Source of the DNA: Mycobacterium vicinigordonae
GTDB lineage: Bacteria; Actinomycetota; Actinomycetes; Mycobacteriales; Mycobacteriaceae
Assembly (NCBI RefSeq): GCF_013466425.1
Contig: NZ_CP059165.1
Location: 186,001-250,000, forward strand
Direction: 5' to 3'
DNA: 64,000 bases
Of this stretch, positions 32,813 through 40,803 are shown in pieces; position 1 is the stretch's first letter; each line of letters opens with the position of its first letter. Made by a program: the position numbers and the translations under genes. The notes beneath the pieces are model-generated. The model had not been told where the DNA came from. It did no database searches and saw only the letters and a list, made by a program, of their open reading frames with translations.

Positions 32813-35800
32813 ATGGCTCCCAAGAACCGCGTCTCGCGTCTATTTCTGGAATGGCCCGTCGTCCGGCAGTTTCGTTCGGGAGATGTGTTCGGTCGCGGCC
32901 CGGCAGTTACCTCCAAGCACACCCAGTCCATTACCCCGCGCACCAGCACCGCCGACCGGGTGGTGCAAAGCGTTTGCCCGTACTGCGCTGTCGGCTGCGG
33001 GCAGCGGGTGTACGTCAAGGACGAGCGGGTGGTGCAAATCGAAGGTGACCTCGATTCGCCCATCTCGCGGGGTCGGCTGTGCCCGAAAGGTTCGGCCAGC
33101 GAGCAGTTGGTCAACTCACCGGGCCGGCAGATCAAGATGCTCTACCGGGCGCCTCGGGCCACCGAATGGCAGTCGCTGGATGTCGACACCGCTATTGATA
33201 TGGTCGCCGACCGCTTCGTCGAAGCTCGCCGCCACGCGTGGCAGGACATCGACAAGAAGGGGCATCCGCTGCGGCGGACCATGAAGATCGCCGCTCTAGG
33301 CGGTGCGACGCTGGATAACGAAGAGAACTACGTCATCAAGAAACTCTTCACCGCCGCGGGCGCCATTCAGATCGAGAACCAAGCGCGTATTTGACACTCC
33401 GCCACGGTTCCCGGTCTGGGAACCTCCTTCGGGCGCGGCGGCGCCACCCAGTCACTGCAAGACATGGCCAACGCGGACTGCATCGTCATCCAGGGCTCCA
33501 ACATGGCCGAGTGTCATCCCGTCGGCTTCCAATGGGTCGAGGAGGCAAAGGCCCGCGGCGCGTTGCTGATTCACGTTGATCCCCGATTCACTCGCACATC
33601 GGCGGTGTCCGACAAGCACATTCCCATCCGCGCCGGCTCCGACGTGGTACTGCTGGGGGCGCTGATCAACCACATCCTCACCAACGACCTGTGGTTCAAG
33701 GAATACGTGGTCGCCTACACCAACGCGGCGACCTTGATTAATGAAAACTATCGAGACACCGAGGATTTGGGCGGACTGTTCTCCGGCTTCGACCCCGAGA
33801 CGGGACAGTACGACCCGTCGTCCTGGGCCTACGCCGAACAGGAAGACGCCGAGCACGAACACGGGGCCAGCGCCTCGGAGCGTGCCGCGGGCGACGCATA
33901 CGGCATGGGCGGCCCGCCGCTGCCGCACGCCCGGGTGTTGCGCGACGAGACCCTGCAGCACCCGCGGACTGTGTTCCAGATCCTCAAGCGGCACTACGCC
34001 CGATACACCCCCGAGATGGTGCGTGATGTCTGCGGAATCAGTATCGAGGACTTCAACTACCTCGCCCGCGCCATCACCGAGAACTCGGGCCGCGAACGCA
34101 CCACCTGCTTCGCCTATGCGGTGGGCTGGACCCAGCATTCGCTGGGGGCCCAATTCATCCGTACCTCAACGATTTTGCAGCTGCTGCTGGGCAATGTCGG
34201 ACGCCCGGGCAGCGGCATCATGGCGCTGCGTGGCCACGCCACCATCCAGGGGTCCACCGATATCCCGACGCTGTTCAACTTGCTGCCCGGCTACCTGCCC
34301 ATGCCAAAAGCCGGTATCCACAACACGTTGCGGGACTACATCGAGGCGGCCGGACCGAAGACACAGAAGGGCTACTGGGCCAACGCCGACACCTATATCG
34401 TCAGCCTGCTCAAGGCGTGGTGGGGAGACGCCGCGACCGCGGAGAACGACTTCGCCTACTCCTACCTGCCCCGAATCGACGGGCCCCACGGCACCTACCA
34501 GACCGTCATGTCGATGCTCGAGGACGAGGTCGACGGCTACTTCATCCTGGGCCAGAACCCCGCCGTCGGCTCCGCGCACGGGCGCATGCAGCGCCTGGGT
34601 ATGGCGCACCTGAAATGGCTTGTGGTGCGCGACCTGAACCTCATCGAGTCGGCCACCTGGTGGAAAGACGGCCCGGAGATCGCGACGGGTGAGCTCAAGA
34701 CCGAGGACATCGAGACCGAGGTGTTCTTCTTCCCCGCCGCCACCCACGTCGAGAAGGCCGGGACATTCACGCAGACCCAGCGGCTGGTGCAATGGCGACA
34801 CCAGGCCGTCCAACCGCCCGGCGACTGCCAGAGCGAGCTCCAGTTCTTCGTCGAACTGGGCAACCGGATCCGGCAACGGCTGGCCGGCTCTACCGATGAA
34901 CGCGACCGCCCGCTGCTGGATCTGACCTGGGACTACCCCCTCGACGAGCACGGCGAGCCGAGCGGCGAAGCCGTGCTGGCCGAGATCAACGGCTACCACC
35001 TGGATGGGCCGCTGAGGGGCCATCCAGTCGAGGGGTTCACCGACCTGCGCGCCGACGGTTCCACATCCTGCGGCTGCTGGATCTATTCCGGTGTGTTCGC
35101 CGACGGTGTCAACAAAGCCGCCCGGCGGGTACCGCACGGCGGCCCGACACCCAACCAATCCGAGTGGGGTTGGGCCTGGCCCGCCGACCGGCGCATCCTC
35201 TTCAACCGCGCCTCGGCCGATCCAAACGGCAAGCCGTGGAGCGAACGCAAGAAGCTGGTCTGGTGGGACGAGCAGCAGGGCCGCTGGGTCGGGGATGACG
35301 TGCCTGACTTCCCGATCGACCGCGCTCCCTCGGCCCGCCCGGATCCCGATATCGGCGGTCCCGACGGGCTGGCCGGCGACGACCCGTTCGTCATGCAGGC
35401 CGACGGCAAGGGCTGGTTGTTTGCGCCAAAGGGCCTGGTAGACGGACCACTGCCCACCCACTACGAGCCGCAAGAGTCGCCGGTTGCCAACGCGCTCTAC
35501 CCTCAGCAGCAGAACCCGTCGCGAATCATGTTCCCGCGCAAGGACAATCTGTGGGCACCCAGTGCCGGCGAACCAGGTTCCGACGTCTACCCGTATGTGT
35601 TCACCACCTACCGTCTCACCGAACACCACACCGCCGGCGGCATGAGCCGCTGGTTGCCCTACCTGGCCGAGCTGCAACCCGAGATGTTCTGCGAGGTATC
35701 ACCGGAGCTGGCCGCCGAACGCGGTCTGGAACCCTACGGCTGGGCCACCATCATCTCGCCGCGCGCCGCAATCGAGGCTAAAGTGCTTGTCACAGAAAGG

Positions 35801-36094
35801 ATGACACCGCTGCTGATCGGTGGTCATACGATCCACCAGATCGGCCTGCCATATCACTGGGGAGTGGGCAGCGACGCCGTCGTGAGTGGCGACGCGGCCA
35901 ACGACCTACTGGGCGTGACACTGGATCCCAACGTGCAGATCCAGGAATCCAAGGCCGGCTCCTGCGACATCCGCCCGGGTCGGAAACCGCAGGGCGAAGA
36001 ACTGCTCTGGCTCATCGAGGAGTACCAGTCGCGTGCGGGAGTTACCGTCGAGACAGACAACGTTCGACTCACCGAACGGAACCGGGAGGTCTGA
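32813..36094 (+). CDS. fdhA: Selenocysteine-containing formate dehydrogenase, catalytic alpha subunit
   Basis: The 1093-codon gene contains an in-frame TGA at 33392-33394, codon 194, in the context NQARI-U-HSATVPGLGTSFG, which is the Sec site of FDH-N/FDH-O-type enzymes. Sense continues in the same frame to 36094. The N-terminal [4Fe-4S] ligands are C55, C58, C62 and C90 (CPYCAVGCG, RLCPKG). Mo/W-bis-MGD domains follow (VIQGSNMAECHPVGFQWVEE, FILGQNPAVGSAHGRMQRLG, RDLNLIESATWWKDGPEI). The enzyme oxidises formate to CO2, with Sec ligating the metal. No twin-arginine motif is present in the N-terminus (RLFLEWPVVRQF), so a cytoplasmic-facing catalytic subunit is inferred. Operon: fdhA-fdhB-nrfD-like, with a TGATG overlap to fdhB. 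Confidence 0.95.
33395..33441 (+). promoter_or_regulatory. Bacterial SECIS element
   Basis: Directly after the UGA, GGTTCCC (33406-33412), loop GGTCT (33413-33417) and GGGAACC (33418-33424) form a perfect 7-bp hairpin. The GGUCU apical loop is the SelB-recognition element known from E. coli fdhF, here 18 nt after the UGA, in the accepted range. CCGCC at 33399-33403 can pair with GGCGG at 33437-33441 to extend the base. It recruits SelB-GTP-Sec-tRNA. Confidence 0.85.
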
Positions 36095-37077
36095 TGGGGC
36101 AACTGGCCGGACCGACCGACCCCACCGGCGATGCCCGGTGGCCAGATCCCAAACCGCGCAAGGGATTTTTCACCGACACCTCGATCTGCATCGGCTGCAA
36201 GGCGTGCGAGGTGGCGTGCAAGGAGTGGAACCGTAACCCCCTCGACGGCGACCTAGAACTGCTGGGCTCGTCCTACGACAACACCGGCCAACTGGGCGCG
36301 AGCACCTGGCGGCATGTGGCCTTCATCGAGCAGGGACGCGAACAGATCGAGCAAGCGCGTGAAACCGGGGCGGCACTGGTGAGTTTGGGGATGCCAGCCA
36401 TGCCGGGCGGTGCGGGAAACCCGCCCGAACCGTTGCACACCACACCCCCGAACACCCCGGAATTCCGTTGGCTGATGGCTTCGGATGTGTGCAAACACTG
36501 CACCCACGCCGGTTGCCTGGATGTGTGCCCGACAGGTGCGTTGTTCCGCACCGAGTTCGGCACGGTCGTCGTCCAGCAGGATGTCTGCAACGGGTGCGGA
36601 ACCTGCGTGGCGGGGTGCCCCTTCGGTGTCGTCGAGCGCCGCAGCGACGGCACCTACACCACGCCGGCTAAGCGGTCCGAGCGTCCGGCACATGAATTCG
36701 TTACTGGTGTCGCGCAGAAATGCACGCTCTGCTACGACCGGTTGCTCGAGGACGAGATACCGGCTTGCGCCAAGACTTGTCCGACGACGTCGATTAAGTT
36801 CGGCGACCACGATGACCTGGTAGTGCAGGCGCGCGAGCGTGTCGCTGAGTTGCACGCGCGGGGGCTGACCGAAGCCCGGCTGTACGGCGCCAACGAGCTC
36901 GACGGGGTCGGCGGGACCGGCTCGATCTTCCTGCTGCTCGACGAGCCCGAGGTCTACGGCCTACCGCCCGACCCCAGGGTGTGTACTGCGGACCTGATGC
37001 AGATGTTCAAACGGGCGGGCCTGGCCGCGGCGGGGATGGTTGCCGCGGCCGGGCTCGCATTCTTGCGGGGGAGGTGA
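36094..37077 (+). CDS. fdhB: Formate dehydrogenase iron-sulfur subunit
   Basis: The 327-aa protein has four ferredoxin-type cysteine clusters: CIGCKACEVACKEWN (residues about 31-45), CKHCTHAGCLDVCPTG, CNGCGTCVAGCPFGVV and CTLCYDRLLEDEIPACAKTC. They would carry electrons from the FdhA [4Fe-4S] to the membrane subunit. A single hydrophobic helix at the C-terminus (GLAAAGMVAAAGLAFLRGR) can anchor it. ATG 36094 overlaps the fdhA stop (TGATG) and follows GGGAGGT. The next gene starts 6 bp after its stop. Confidence 0.92.
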   Translation: MGQLAGPTDPTGDARWPDPKPRKGFFTDTSICIGCKACEVACKEWNRNPLDGDLELLGSSYDNTGQLGASTWRHVAFIEQGREQIEQARETGAALVSLGMPAMPGGAGNPPEPLHTTPPNTPEFRWLMASDVCKHCTHAGCLDVCPTGALFRTEFGTVVVQQDVCNGCGTCVAGCPFGVVERRSDGTYTTPAKRSERPAHEFVTGVAQKCTLCYDRLLEDEIPACAKTCPTTSIKFGDHDDLVVQARERVAELHARGLTEARLYGANELDGVGGTGSIFLLLDEPEVYGLPPDPRVCTADLMQMFKRAGLAAAGMVAAAGLAFLRGR

Positions 37078-37083
37078 GGCGGG

Positions 37084-38157
37084 TTGAGCACGTCGGAGTA
37101 CGACAGCCTGCGACCGCCGGAACCCGCCGGGGGGCGACGGCGCCGACGCGGCAGGGGTGGGCGGCGGCGCCGCGACGAGACGCTGATGGTGCCCGAGGCG
37201 GAGTTCACCAGCTACTACGGGCGGCCCGTCGTCAAACCGGCGCCGTGGGAACACGAGGTTGCTGCGTACCTGTTCCTCGGTGGTGTGGCCGGTGGATCCG
37301 GTCTGCTGGCGGCCGGCGCCCAATTGACCGGGCGGCCGACCCTACGGCGCAACGCGCGGCTATCCGCACTGGCCGCCGCCGGGATCGGCGCCCTCGCATT
37401 GGTCAAGGACTTGGGCCGGCCGGAGCGGTTTGGGAACATGATGCGCACCGTCAAGCTGACGTCGCCGATGAGTTTGGGCTCGTGGATTCTCAGCGCGTTC
37501 AGCGCGGGCATTGGTGTCGCGGCGGTGGCCGAGGTGGATCGGATGAGCGGGGACCGCTTGCCGCTGGGGCCGCTGCGGCCGGTGCTGCGGGCGGTGGAGG
37601 GCCCGGCGGGTTTGGAGGCTGCGGTGTTCGCGCCGCCACTTGCGGTGTACACGGCGGTGCTGCTCGCCGACACCGCGACACCTACCTGGAACGCCATGCA
37701 CAAGGATCTGCCGTTCGTGTTCGTGAGCTCGGCCAGCCTGGCTGCATCTGGTCTGGCGATGATCACCACCCCGGTCGCCGAGACCGGCCCGGCACGCAGG
37801 CTGGCCGTGCTCGGAGTGATCGGCGACGTGGTGGCGATGAAGCTGATGGAACGACGGATGGACCCGGTGTTGGTCGAGCCGCTGCACCACGGTCACCCCG
37901 GCGAAATGCTTCGGTGGAGCGAACGACTGGCGGTCGCGGGCGGAGTGGGGACGCTGCTCGGCGGTCGGAATCGCGCCGCGGCCGCCCTCAGCGGGCTGGC
38001 GTTGCTGACGGCATCGGCCCTCACCCGATTTGGTGTCTTTGAGGCGGGCAAGGAGTCGGCCCGCGATCCGCGGTACGTCATCGAGCCGCAGAAGCGGCGG
38101 CTGGCGGCGCGGCGGGCCGCGGGAATCACTGACGACTCGATCACGACCGCGGGCTGA
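37084..38157 (+). CDS. NrfD/PsrC-type membrane subunit of formate dehydrogenase
   Basis: TTG at 37084 follows GGGGGAGGTGAGG; the product is 357 aa. An arginine-rich N-terminus (GGRRRRRGRGGRRRR) precedes EFTSYYGRPVVKPAPWEHEV, typical of NrfD proteins in actinobacteria. About eight to nine hydrophobic segments follow (AAYLFLGGVAGGSGLLAAGA, LSALAAAGIGALALVKDLGR, AVYTAVLLADTATPTWN). NrfD-type proteins lack haem and pass electrons to the quinone pool, in contrast to the cytochrome b subunit of E. coli FDH-N. It should couple formate oxidation to menaquinone reduction. Its stop is 30 bp from the selD stop, the two genes being convergent. Confidence 0.87.
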   Translation: MSTSEYDSLRPPEPAGGRRRRRGRGGRRRRDETLMVPEAEFTSYYGRPVVKPAPWEHEVAAYLFLGGVAGGSGLLAAGAQLTGRPTLRRNARLSALAAAGIGALALVKDLGRPERFGNMMRTVKLTSPMSLGSWILSAFSAGIGVAAVAEVDRMSGDRLPLGPLRPVLRAVEGPAGLEAAVFAPPLAVYTAVLLADTATPTWNAMHKDLPFVFVSSASLAASGLAMITTPVAETGPARRLAVLGVIGDVVAMKLMERRMDPVLVEPLHHGHPGEMLRWSERLAVAGGVGTLLGGRNRAAAALSGLALLTASALTRFGVFEAGKESARDPRYVIEPQKRRLAARRAAGITDDSITTAG

Positions 38158-38187
38158 CTCCTTCAGTCCTGTTCGGTGCGCGGTCGA

Positions 38188-39165
38188 TCAGCGGATTTCG
38201 ATACCGGGTCCCGCGGTGGTGTGGCCGATGACCGGATGACCGGGTAATTCTCCAACGACCAGCAGTCCACCCGAGGTTTGCGCGTCGGCCAAGAGCAGCA
38301 GGTCGTCCTCGGTGACGTCAGCCCCGGGTCTCAGGTGCGGGCGCACCCAGTCGAGGTTGCGTCGCGTCCCTCCGGAGACGAAGCCATCCCGCAGTGCCTC
38401 GCGTGCCGCGGCGATAACCGGGATGGCGTCGCGGTGGACGAGGGCTCCGACCTTCGAGGCGCGGCACATCTTGTGCAGGTGCCCGAGCAGCCCGAAACCG
38501 GTGACATCGGTGGCCGCTTTCAGGCCCGCCGCGGTGGCTGCCGCGGCGGCGTCACGATTGAGCCGGGTCATGGTATCGATCGCTTCCTGGCAGATCTCGC
38601 CGGTCTGCTTGTGGCGGTTGTTGAGCAGGCCGACGCCGATCGGTTTGGTGAGCGTGAGCGGCAGGCCAGGCTCGGCGGCGTCATTGCGCAACAGCTTGTC
38701 TGGATCGGCGACGCCCGTTACGGCCATGCCGTATTTGGGTTCCGGGTCGTCGATGGAGTGGCCGCCGATCACCGGACAGTGGGCTTCGGTGGAGATGGCC
38801 TGTCCACCGCGCAGCACTTCGGTCATCAGTTCCAGTGGCAGCACGTCGCGGGGCCAGCCGATCAGGTTGATCGCCACCACCGGTCGTCCGCCCATCGCGT
38901 AGATGTCGGACAGGGCGTTGGCCGCGGCGATGCGGCCCCAGTCGTAGGCGTTGTCGACGACCGGGGTGAAGAAGTCGGCCGTGGACAGAATGGCGAGATC
39001 GCCGACGCGGACGGCGGCCGCGTCGTCCCCGGCGTCGAGACCGACTAGCACATTGGGGCCGGTTTGCCCCAGGAGACCGCGCACCGCTTCTTCGAGCTCG
39101 CCGGGCGGAATTTTGCAGGCACAGCCGCCACCGTGCGCGTACTCGGTGAGCCGCGATGGGTCCAT
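38188..39165 (-). CDS. selD: Selenophosphate synthetase SelD
   Basis: The 325-aa protein makes selenophosphate from selenide and ATP. The active-site loop HGGGCACKIP has the conserved Cys15 and Lys18 (Cys, not Sec, in this protein). GLDAGDDAAAVRVGDLAILS and TADFFTPVVDNAYDWGRIAA, ALSDIYAMGGRPVVAINLIG and TDVTGFGLLGHLHKMCRAS are SelD family blocks. It is transcribed away from tRNA-Sec/selAB, with the triple repeat between them, and convergent with the fdh operon. Confidence 0.95.
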   Translation of the reverse strand: MDPSRLTEYAHGGGCACKIPPGELEEAVRGLLGQTGPNVLVGLDAGDDAAAVRVGDLAILSTADFFTPVVDNAYDWGRIAAANALSDIYAMGGRPVVAINLIGWPRDVLPLELMTEVLRGGQAISTEAHCPVIGGHSIDDPEPKYGMAVTGVADPDKLLRNDAAEPGLPLTLTKPIGVGLLNNRHKQTGEICQEAIDTMTRLNRDAAAAATAAGLKAATDVTGFGLLGHLHKMCRASKVGALVHRDAIPVIAAAREALRDGFVSGGTRRNLDWVRPHLRPGADVTEDDLLLLADAQTSGGLLVVGELPGHPVIGHTTAGPGIEIR

Positions 39166-39190
39166 GATTCAGAGCCTACGAGATAGCTCG

Positions 39191-39367
39191 TCTGGCGGCG
39201 TGACTCCTCAGCGGTCCTCTCGCGCGGACCGCATCGTCGTCACGCGGGGTCTGGCGGCGTGACTCCTCAGCGGTCCTCTCGCGCGGACCGCATCGTCGTC
39301 ACGCGGGGTCTGATGGCGTGACTCCTCAGCGGTCCTCTCGCGCGGACCGCATCGTCGTCACGCTAGG
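39191..39367. repeat. Three tandem 59-bp repeats, each able to fold as a nested hairpin
   Basis: Units start at 39191, 39250 and 39309, nearly identical over 48 bp of core (39198-39245, 39257-39304, 39316-39363). Each core has outer arms GCGTGAC/GTCACGC, inner arms GCGGTCC/GGACCGC and a TCTCGCGC loop. Differences occur only between cores (GGCGGC versus GATGGC). The array fills the selD-tRNA-Sec intergenic region and ends 9 bp before the tRNA. A role in transcription termination/initiation of selD or tRNA-Sec is possible. There are no unique spacers, so it is not CRISPR. Confidence 0.9.
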
Positions 39368-39376
39368 TTTAACGGT

Positions 39377-39472
39377 GGAGGCGTTTGGGTTCCTGGTGGT
39401 CCCCCCGGTCTTCAAAACCGGTGAGGTCGAGTATCTCGGTCTGGCGAGTTCGATTCTCGTCCGCCTCCGCCA
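39377..39472 (+). tRNA. selC: tRNA-Sec (anticodon UCA)
   Basis: The 96-nt gene has acceptor arms GGAGGCG (39377-39383) and CGCCTCC (39462-39468), discriminator G and encoded CCA (39470-39472). The anticodon arm is CCGGT-CTTCAAA-ACCGG with TCA at 39412-39414. There is a long D arm, a long variable arm (around GAGGTCGAGTATCTCGGTC) and a T arm with TTCGATT. Length, UCA anticodon and long extra arm are diagnostic for bacterial tRNA-Sec. It decodes the fdhA UGA and lies 23 bp before selA. Confidence 0.95.
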
Positions 39473-39495
39473 AGCCGAGGAGGCCGAGAAAGCAA

Positions 39496-40803
39496 GTGAC
39501 ACAGCTCGACCCGCGCCGGCTGATCCCACGCACCGATCAGCTGATGGCACTCCCGCAACTGCAAGTGGCCCGAAATAGATTGGGCGACAACATAGTACGG
39601 TCACTCGTGCGCGATGTTCAAGATCGGGTCCGCCGCGGTGACCTAGCGCCCGACCAGGTGCAGGACGTCGTCGTCGAATCCGTGACCAGCCGCACCACGA
39701 CATCGCTGACCCCGGTCCTCAACGCCACCGGCGTCGTCGTGCACACCAACCTGGGCCGAGCCCCGCTCTCCCCCAGCGCCGTCGAAGCACTCGTGGCGGC
39801 CAGCGCCTACGTCGACGTCGAACTTGACCTCGCCACCGGCGCCCGGTCCAAACGCGGCACCTCGACCCGGCAGGCGCTGCTCGACGCCTGTCCCGCCGCC
39901 GAAGAAGCGCTCGTTGTCAACAATGGCGCCGCCGCGCTGGTCCTGGCGACCACCGCCCTGGCTGCCGGCAAAGAGGTGGTGGTCAGCCGCGGCGAGCTGA
40001 TCGAGATCGGCGCTGGCTTTCGGCTGCCCGACCTGATCGCCTCGACCGGAGCCCGCTTGCGCGAAGTCGGCACCACCAACCGCACACATCTGCAGGACTA
40101 CGCGGACGCCATCGGGCCACAGACCGGCTGCGTGCTGAAGGTGCACCAGAGCAACTTCCGGGTCGAGGGCTTCACCGCCGCCGTCTCCCTCGCCGAACTG
40201 CGCGAGGTGACCACCGCCAACCAAATCCCGCTGATCAGCGATCTGGGCAGCGGTCTGTTGGCCCCCGACCCCGTTCTGCCTGACGAGCCTGACGCCGCCA
40301 CCTCGCTCTCGCAGGGTGCCGACGTCGTCACCGCTAGCGGCGACAAATTACTCGGCGGCCCGCAAGCCGGAGTCGTACTGGGTCGCGCGGACGTGGTGAC
40401 CCGGCTGGCACGACACCCACTGGCCCGTGCCGTCCGCGCTGACAAACTCACCCTGGCGGCCCTGGAAGCCACGGTCCGCTCGGGCACCTCGCCGGTGGCC
40501 CAGGCCCTGCACGCCGATCCGGCCGCGCTGCGCGCCCGCGCCCAACGGCTTGCCGACGCGGTCGGCGCCTCCGTCATCGCGCATGACGGTCGGGTCGGTG
40601 GCGGCGGCGCTCCCGGAGTGCCCCTACCGGGTTGGGCCGTCCGCCTGCCGGAAAAGGTGGCAGCGGCCTTGCGTACCGGCGTGCCGGCAGTGCTGCCGCG
40701 CGTCCACGACGGCGCGTGCCTGCTGGATCTGCGCTGCATACCCGAGTCCGACGACGATCGGTTGCTGGCGGCCGTGCGCGCGGCGTTAGGCGCAGACCAC
40801 TGA
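39496..40803 (+). CDS. selA: L-seryl-tRNA(Sec) selenium transferase SelA
   Basis: GTG at 39496, 23 bp after tRNA-Sec, gives 435 aa (VTQLDPRRLIPRTDQLMALP). This PLP enzyme converts Ser-tRNA-Sec to Sec-tRNA-Sec with selenophosphate. Motifs: NATGVVVHTNLGRAPLSPSA, EEALVVNNGAAALVLATTAL, SRGELIEIGAGFRLPDLIAS and the PLP lysine in TASGDKLLGGPQAG. It probably forms one transcription unit with tRNA-Sec and selB; the selA stop overlaps the start of selB. Confidence 0.95.
   Translation: MTQLDPRRLIPRTDQLMALPQLQVARNRLGDNIVRSLVRDVQDRVRRGDLAPDQVQDVVVESVTSRTTTSLTPVLNATGVVVHTNLGRAPLSPSAVEALVAASAYVDVELDLATGARSKRGTSTRQALLDACPAAEEALVVNNGAAALVLATTALAAGKEVVVSRGELIEIGAGFRLPDLIASTGARLREVGTTNRTHLQDYADAIGPQTGCVLKVHQSNFRVEGFTAAVSLAELREVTTANQIPLISDLGSGLLAPDPVLPDEPDAATSLSQGADVVTASGDKLLGGPQAGVVLGRADVVTRLARHPLARAVRADKLTLAALEATVRSGTSPVAQALHADPAALRARAQRLADAVGASVIAHDGRVGGGGAPGVPLPGWAVRLPEKVAAALRTGVPAVLPRVHDGACLLDLRCIPESDDDRLLAAVRAALGADH

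Noticed and set aside
33392..33394. Stop codon splitting the formate dehydrogenase into two genes or a pseudogene
   Set aside because: Frame is continuous on both sides, the residue is at the known Sec position, a SECIS hairpin follows, and tRNA-Sec, selA, selB and selD are nearby.
34166..35677. 503-codon open frame on the minus strand inside fdhA
   Set aside because: It is the antisense shadow of a clearly conserved formate dehydrogenase; long antisense frames are expected at this GC content.
39191..39367. CRISPR array
   Set aside because: The repeats are directly adjacent with no unique spacers, are 59 bp long and internally palindromic, and no cas genes are in the window.
39377..39472. 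tRNA-Sec as an attachment site of an integrated element
   Set aside because: No integrase, no second copy of the tRNA 3' end and no phage-like genes are seen in the window; the neighbours are selA and selD.
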